Of a stretch of 6,684 bases of DNA, positions 4,818-6,684 are shown in pieces. The number at the start of each line of letters is the position of its first letter. The stretch's first letter is position 1. Source of the stretch: Actinomycetota bacterium (lineage in GTDB: Bacteria > Actinomycetota > Actinomycetes > Propionibacteriales > Propionibacteriaceae); NCBI GenBank assembly GCA_016213595.1, contig JACRAA010000189.1, forward strand, positions 1-6,684. Reading direction: 5' to 3'. Under the pieces are notes generated by a model. That model did not search any database. It was not told the DNA's origin and saw nothing but the letters and a program-made list of their open reading frames with translations. The translations under genes were made by a program, and so were the position numbers.

Positions 4818-6002
4818 TCAGAACGCGCCCACCCCGTTCGGTGTCCCGAGCCCGGTCGGTCCGTCCCAGCCCGTCCCGGCGGTGCACCAGACGCTCGTCG
4901 TGCACGTGCCGTTCGAGCCGCTGGTCGCGTCGTTGAGCCCGCTGCTCGCGGCCCACAACCTCGACGCCGGGTAGGGCGTCGTCCCGCTGAAGCCGGTTCC
5001 GGTGTTGCCAGCCAACGCGAAGACCGAGGCGATGATCGGGGACGACACGGACGTGCCGCCGTAGACCTGCCAGCCGACGGACCCCATGTACGACGTCGAG
5101 TCGTACACGGCGACGCCGGTGTTCGGGTCCGCGATCGCCGAGACGTCCGCACTCGCCTTGCCGGCGCACTGCGTCACGCTCGTCTGCCAGGAGGGCTGCG
5201 CGTTCTTCGTCGAGCAGCCGGACCCCGCGCCCGACCAGGCCGTCTCTGTCCAGCCGCGCGTGTTGCTGGCGCGCTGCAGGCTCGTACCGCCCACGGCGAC
5301 GACCGAGTCGAAGGATGCCGGAGCCTCAACGCCGTACCCGGAGTCTCCCGTCGAGGCGGTGACCGCGATGCCGGGGTGCTTGTACGCGCTGAGCTGGCTG
5401 GTGTCCGATCCTCCATACGAGTTGCTGATGGCGACCACGCCAGGCACCGAGGCCGCGTAGTTCACCGCAGCGCCCAGGTTGGCGAAGGAGGCGGTGGACG
5501 CCTCGACCAGGAGGATGTTGCAGCTCGGGCAGACGGCCGAGACCATGTCGAGGTCGAGGCTGATCTCCGCCGCCCAGCCTGCGTCCTTGCGCGGGTAGCT
5601 CGTTCCGCCGGACTGGTTGACCTTCGTGAAGGTCGGGCCACCGGCGTTGAGCGCGGGCAGGCCGAACTGCTTGCGGTACACCGCGAGGTCACTGGCTGCG
5701 GTCGGGTCGTCGTAGGCGTCGACGACTGCCACTGTCGGAACAGCCCCGCTGAGCGTGGCCGGGAGGTTGTACGCGGACCGGAGGTCAGCGGGTCCGTACC
5801 CCGCCGGCGAGGCGGCGGGGCTGGGGTTGCGGGTGGGCCGGGTGACGAGCAGGGCGCCGCAGGAGGCGAAACCGGCAGGAGCGGCCGCGCACACTCGTAC
5901 CGCGGCATGCTCCTCCGCCACCGGAGGGATCGTCGCCTGTGCCGGAACCGCCGCGAACGCACTGGTCACCAGTGCCACGCCGACTGCTAGGAACGTACGC
6001 AT
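4818..6002 (-). CDS. Secreted S53 (sedolisin-type) serine-carboxyl peptidase
   Basis: Seen: 394 residues from the ATG at 6002-6000, with GGGGGG (6008-6013) 5 nt upstream. Residues 1-23 are a signal peptide cut after AQA23. The catalytic core starts near residue 69 (YGPADLRSAYNLP). The family's residues are in order: Glu146 and Asp150 in WAAEISLDLD, Asp220 in STGDSG (oxyanion), the ADVSAIADPNTG block at 285-296, and nucleophile Ser318 in GGTSVSSP. The closing GWDGPTGLGTPNG segment matches the calcium-site region. Eight cysteines (38/48, 158/161, 263/279 and a final CTTSVWC pair) suggest four disulfides. Known: sedolisins are extracellular endopeptidases or tripeptidyl-peptidases, often acid-active. 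Odd: only about 45 residues separate signal and core, so the usual activation prodomain of about 180 residues is absent. S8 subtilase is the alternative, but the Glu/Asp pair and SGDSG-type motif favour S53. Likely role: external protein digestion. Confidence 0.9.
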   Translation of the reverse strand: MRTFLAVGVALVTSAFAAVPAQATIPPVAEEHAAVRVCAAAPAGFASCGALLVTRPTRNPSPAASPAGYGPADLRSAYNLPATLSGAVPTVAVVDAYDDPTAASDLAVYRKQFGLPALNAGGPTFTKVNQSGGTSYPRKDAGWAAEISLDLDMVSAVCPSCNILLVEASTASFANLGAAVNYAASVPGVVAISNSYGGSDTSQLSAYKHPGIAVTASTGDSGYGVEAPASFDSVVAVGGTSLQRASNTRGWTETAWSGAGSGCSTKNAQPSWQTSVTQCAGKASADVSAIADPNTGVAVYDSTSYMGSVGWQVYGGTSVSSPIIASVFALAGNTGTGFSGTTPYPASRLWAASSGLNDATSGSNGTCTTSVWCTAGTGWDGPTGLGTPNGVGAF

Positions 6003-6100
6003 CCTTGCCCCCCGATGGTCGATGAGGCGTCACAGTAATGCAGCAGGTGCCTGTTGGACAGGGGTGAACCAGGCCCGGCTAGGGCTGACGGGCGAGGCGG
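6003..6100. other. Spacer between the P-type ATPase and peptidase genes
   Basis: This 98-bp stretch separates two leftward genes. It holds a small hairpin CCTGT-tgg-ACAGG (6050-6062) and GCCC/GGGC arms at 6073-6085, either of which could weakly end the ATPase transcript. The peptidase promoter should lie here; leftward reading shows a TACTGT-like -10 candidate around 6033-6038 but no clear -35. Confidence 0.3.
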
Positions 6101-6684
6101 TCAGGTCGCAAGCGTCCTGAACCGTCGCAGCCGCATGGAGTTGGTGACGACGAAGATGCTGGACAGCGACATCGCGAACCCTGCGATCAGAGGGTTCAGC
6201 TGGCCGGTCGCCGCCCAGGGGATGGCGGCGACGTTGTAGCCGAAGGCCCACAGCAGGTTCCCCCGGATCGTACGCAAGGTGCGCCGTGCGAGGGCGATGG
6301 CATCGGGGATGACGTCGAGGCTCTTGCGGACCAGGATGATGTCGGCGGACTTGAGCGCGACGTCCGTCCCGCTCACCATGGCCATCCCCAGGTTCGCCGT
6401 CGCGAGGGCTCCTGCATCGTTCACGCCGTCGCCCACCATGGCAACGCGTCGACCCTGGCGTTGGAGCCTCGCGATGACCTCAGCCTTCTCGCTCGGGAGC
6501 ACCTCGGCGATGACCTCGTCGACGCCGACAAGCCGTGCGACGTCCTCGGCCACCCCGCGCCGGTCGCCGGTCAGCAGGACCGTCCGCAGTCCCAGCCGGC
6601 GCAGACGCGCCACCGCCGCGGGCGCGGACGACTTGATCGTGTCGGCGATGACGAGGTAGCCGGCGAGGGTTCCGTCGATGCTCA
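6101..6684 (-). CDS. copA: Cu+-type P1B ATPase, C-terminal part
   Basis: Seen: about 193 residues, open at the right window edge, ending at the TGA 6103-6101. In order: the end of the actuator/phosphorylation region with a D-T-I-K segment, LLTGD of the P domain, LPSEKAEVI, the hinge MVGDGVNDAGAL (Mg2+-binding Asp pair), a GTDVALKSADI segment, then two membrane helices. The first helix carries YN (YNVAAIP) and the second MSLSS (GFAMSLSSIFVV), the transmembrane signature of Cu+ exporters (P1B-1). The protein ends soon after in SMRLRRF, as CopA-like proteins do. The DKTGT phosphorylation site, CPC helix and any N-terminal metal-binding domain lie outside the window. Minor oddity: the common DAPAL reads DAGAL. 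Likely role: ATP-driven copper export across the inner membrane. Silver is possible; Zn/Cd transport is unlikely given the MxxSS motif. Confidence 0.92.
   Translation of the reverse strand, partial: SIDGTLAGYLVIADTIKSSAPAAVARLRRLGLRTVLLTGDRRGVAEDVARLVGVDEVIAEVLPSEKAEVIARLQRQGRRVAMVGDGVNDAGALATANLGMAMVSGTDVALKSADIILVRKSLDVIPDAIALARRTLRTIRGNLLWAFGYNVAAIPWAATGQLNPLIAGFAMSLSSIFVVTNSMRLRRFRTLAT

Noticed and set aside
5376..5990. A 204-codon rightward open frame opposite the S53 peptidase
   Set aside because: It is a shadow of the peptidase reading frame, with no motifs, while the opposite strand has all catalytic residues and a signal peptide.

Overview
The window is high-GC DNA with GC-rich third codon positions, strong purine Shine-Dalgarno sites and GTG/TTG start candidates. 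This fits an actinobacterium, but the genus cannot be told from the sequence. I see no rRNA, tRNA, CRISPR array or intact mobile element.

Layout, left to right. (1) The first 34 codons of a glyceraldehyde-3-phosphate dehydrogenase, leftward, cut by the window edge. (2) About 200 bp without a confident gene, holding short leftward open frames, one of which ends on the GAPDH start codon. (3) A leftward six-bladed beta-propeller protein of the PQQ-dependent sugar (glucose/sorbosone) dehydrogenase type, with no signal peptide. (4) A 281-bp divergent spacer with an 11-bp inverted repeat and a 14-bp palindrome. (5) A rightward secreted SGNH/GDSL hydrolase. (6) A short convergent spacer filled by a strong two-way hairpin. 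(7) A leftward OmpR/KdpE-type response regulator with Cys where the phospho-acceptor Asp is expected, and no sensor kinase beside it. (8) About 540 bp with three hairpins in a row and a poorly resolved, probably frameshifted small leftward gene whose 5' part is distinctly AT-richer. (9) A rightward NmrA-like atypical SDR preceded by two tandem 15-bp boxes. (10) A leftward secreted sedolisin-type (S53) peptidase with no long activation prodomain. (11) The C-terminal ~193 residues of a leftward Cu+-type P1B ATPase, cut by the right edge.

The genes do not form one operon: strands alternate and most junctions are divergent, convergent or hairpin-separated. Common themes are exported hydrolysis (lipase/esterase and peptidase), copper export and a KdpE-like regulator. 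The parts most worth a second look are the response regulator without its Asp, the hairpin-rich and compositionally odd stretch between it and the SDR gene, and the paired boxes in front of the SDR gene. I did not find a convincing new multi-gene system.
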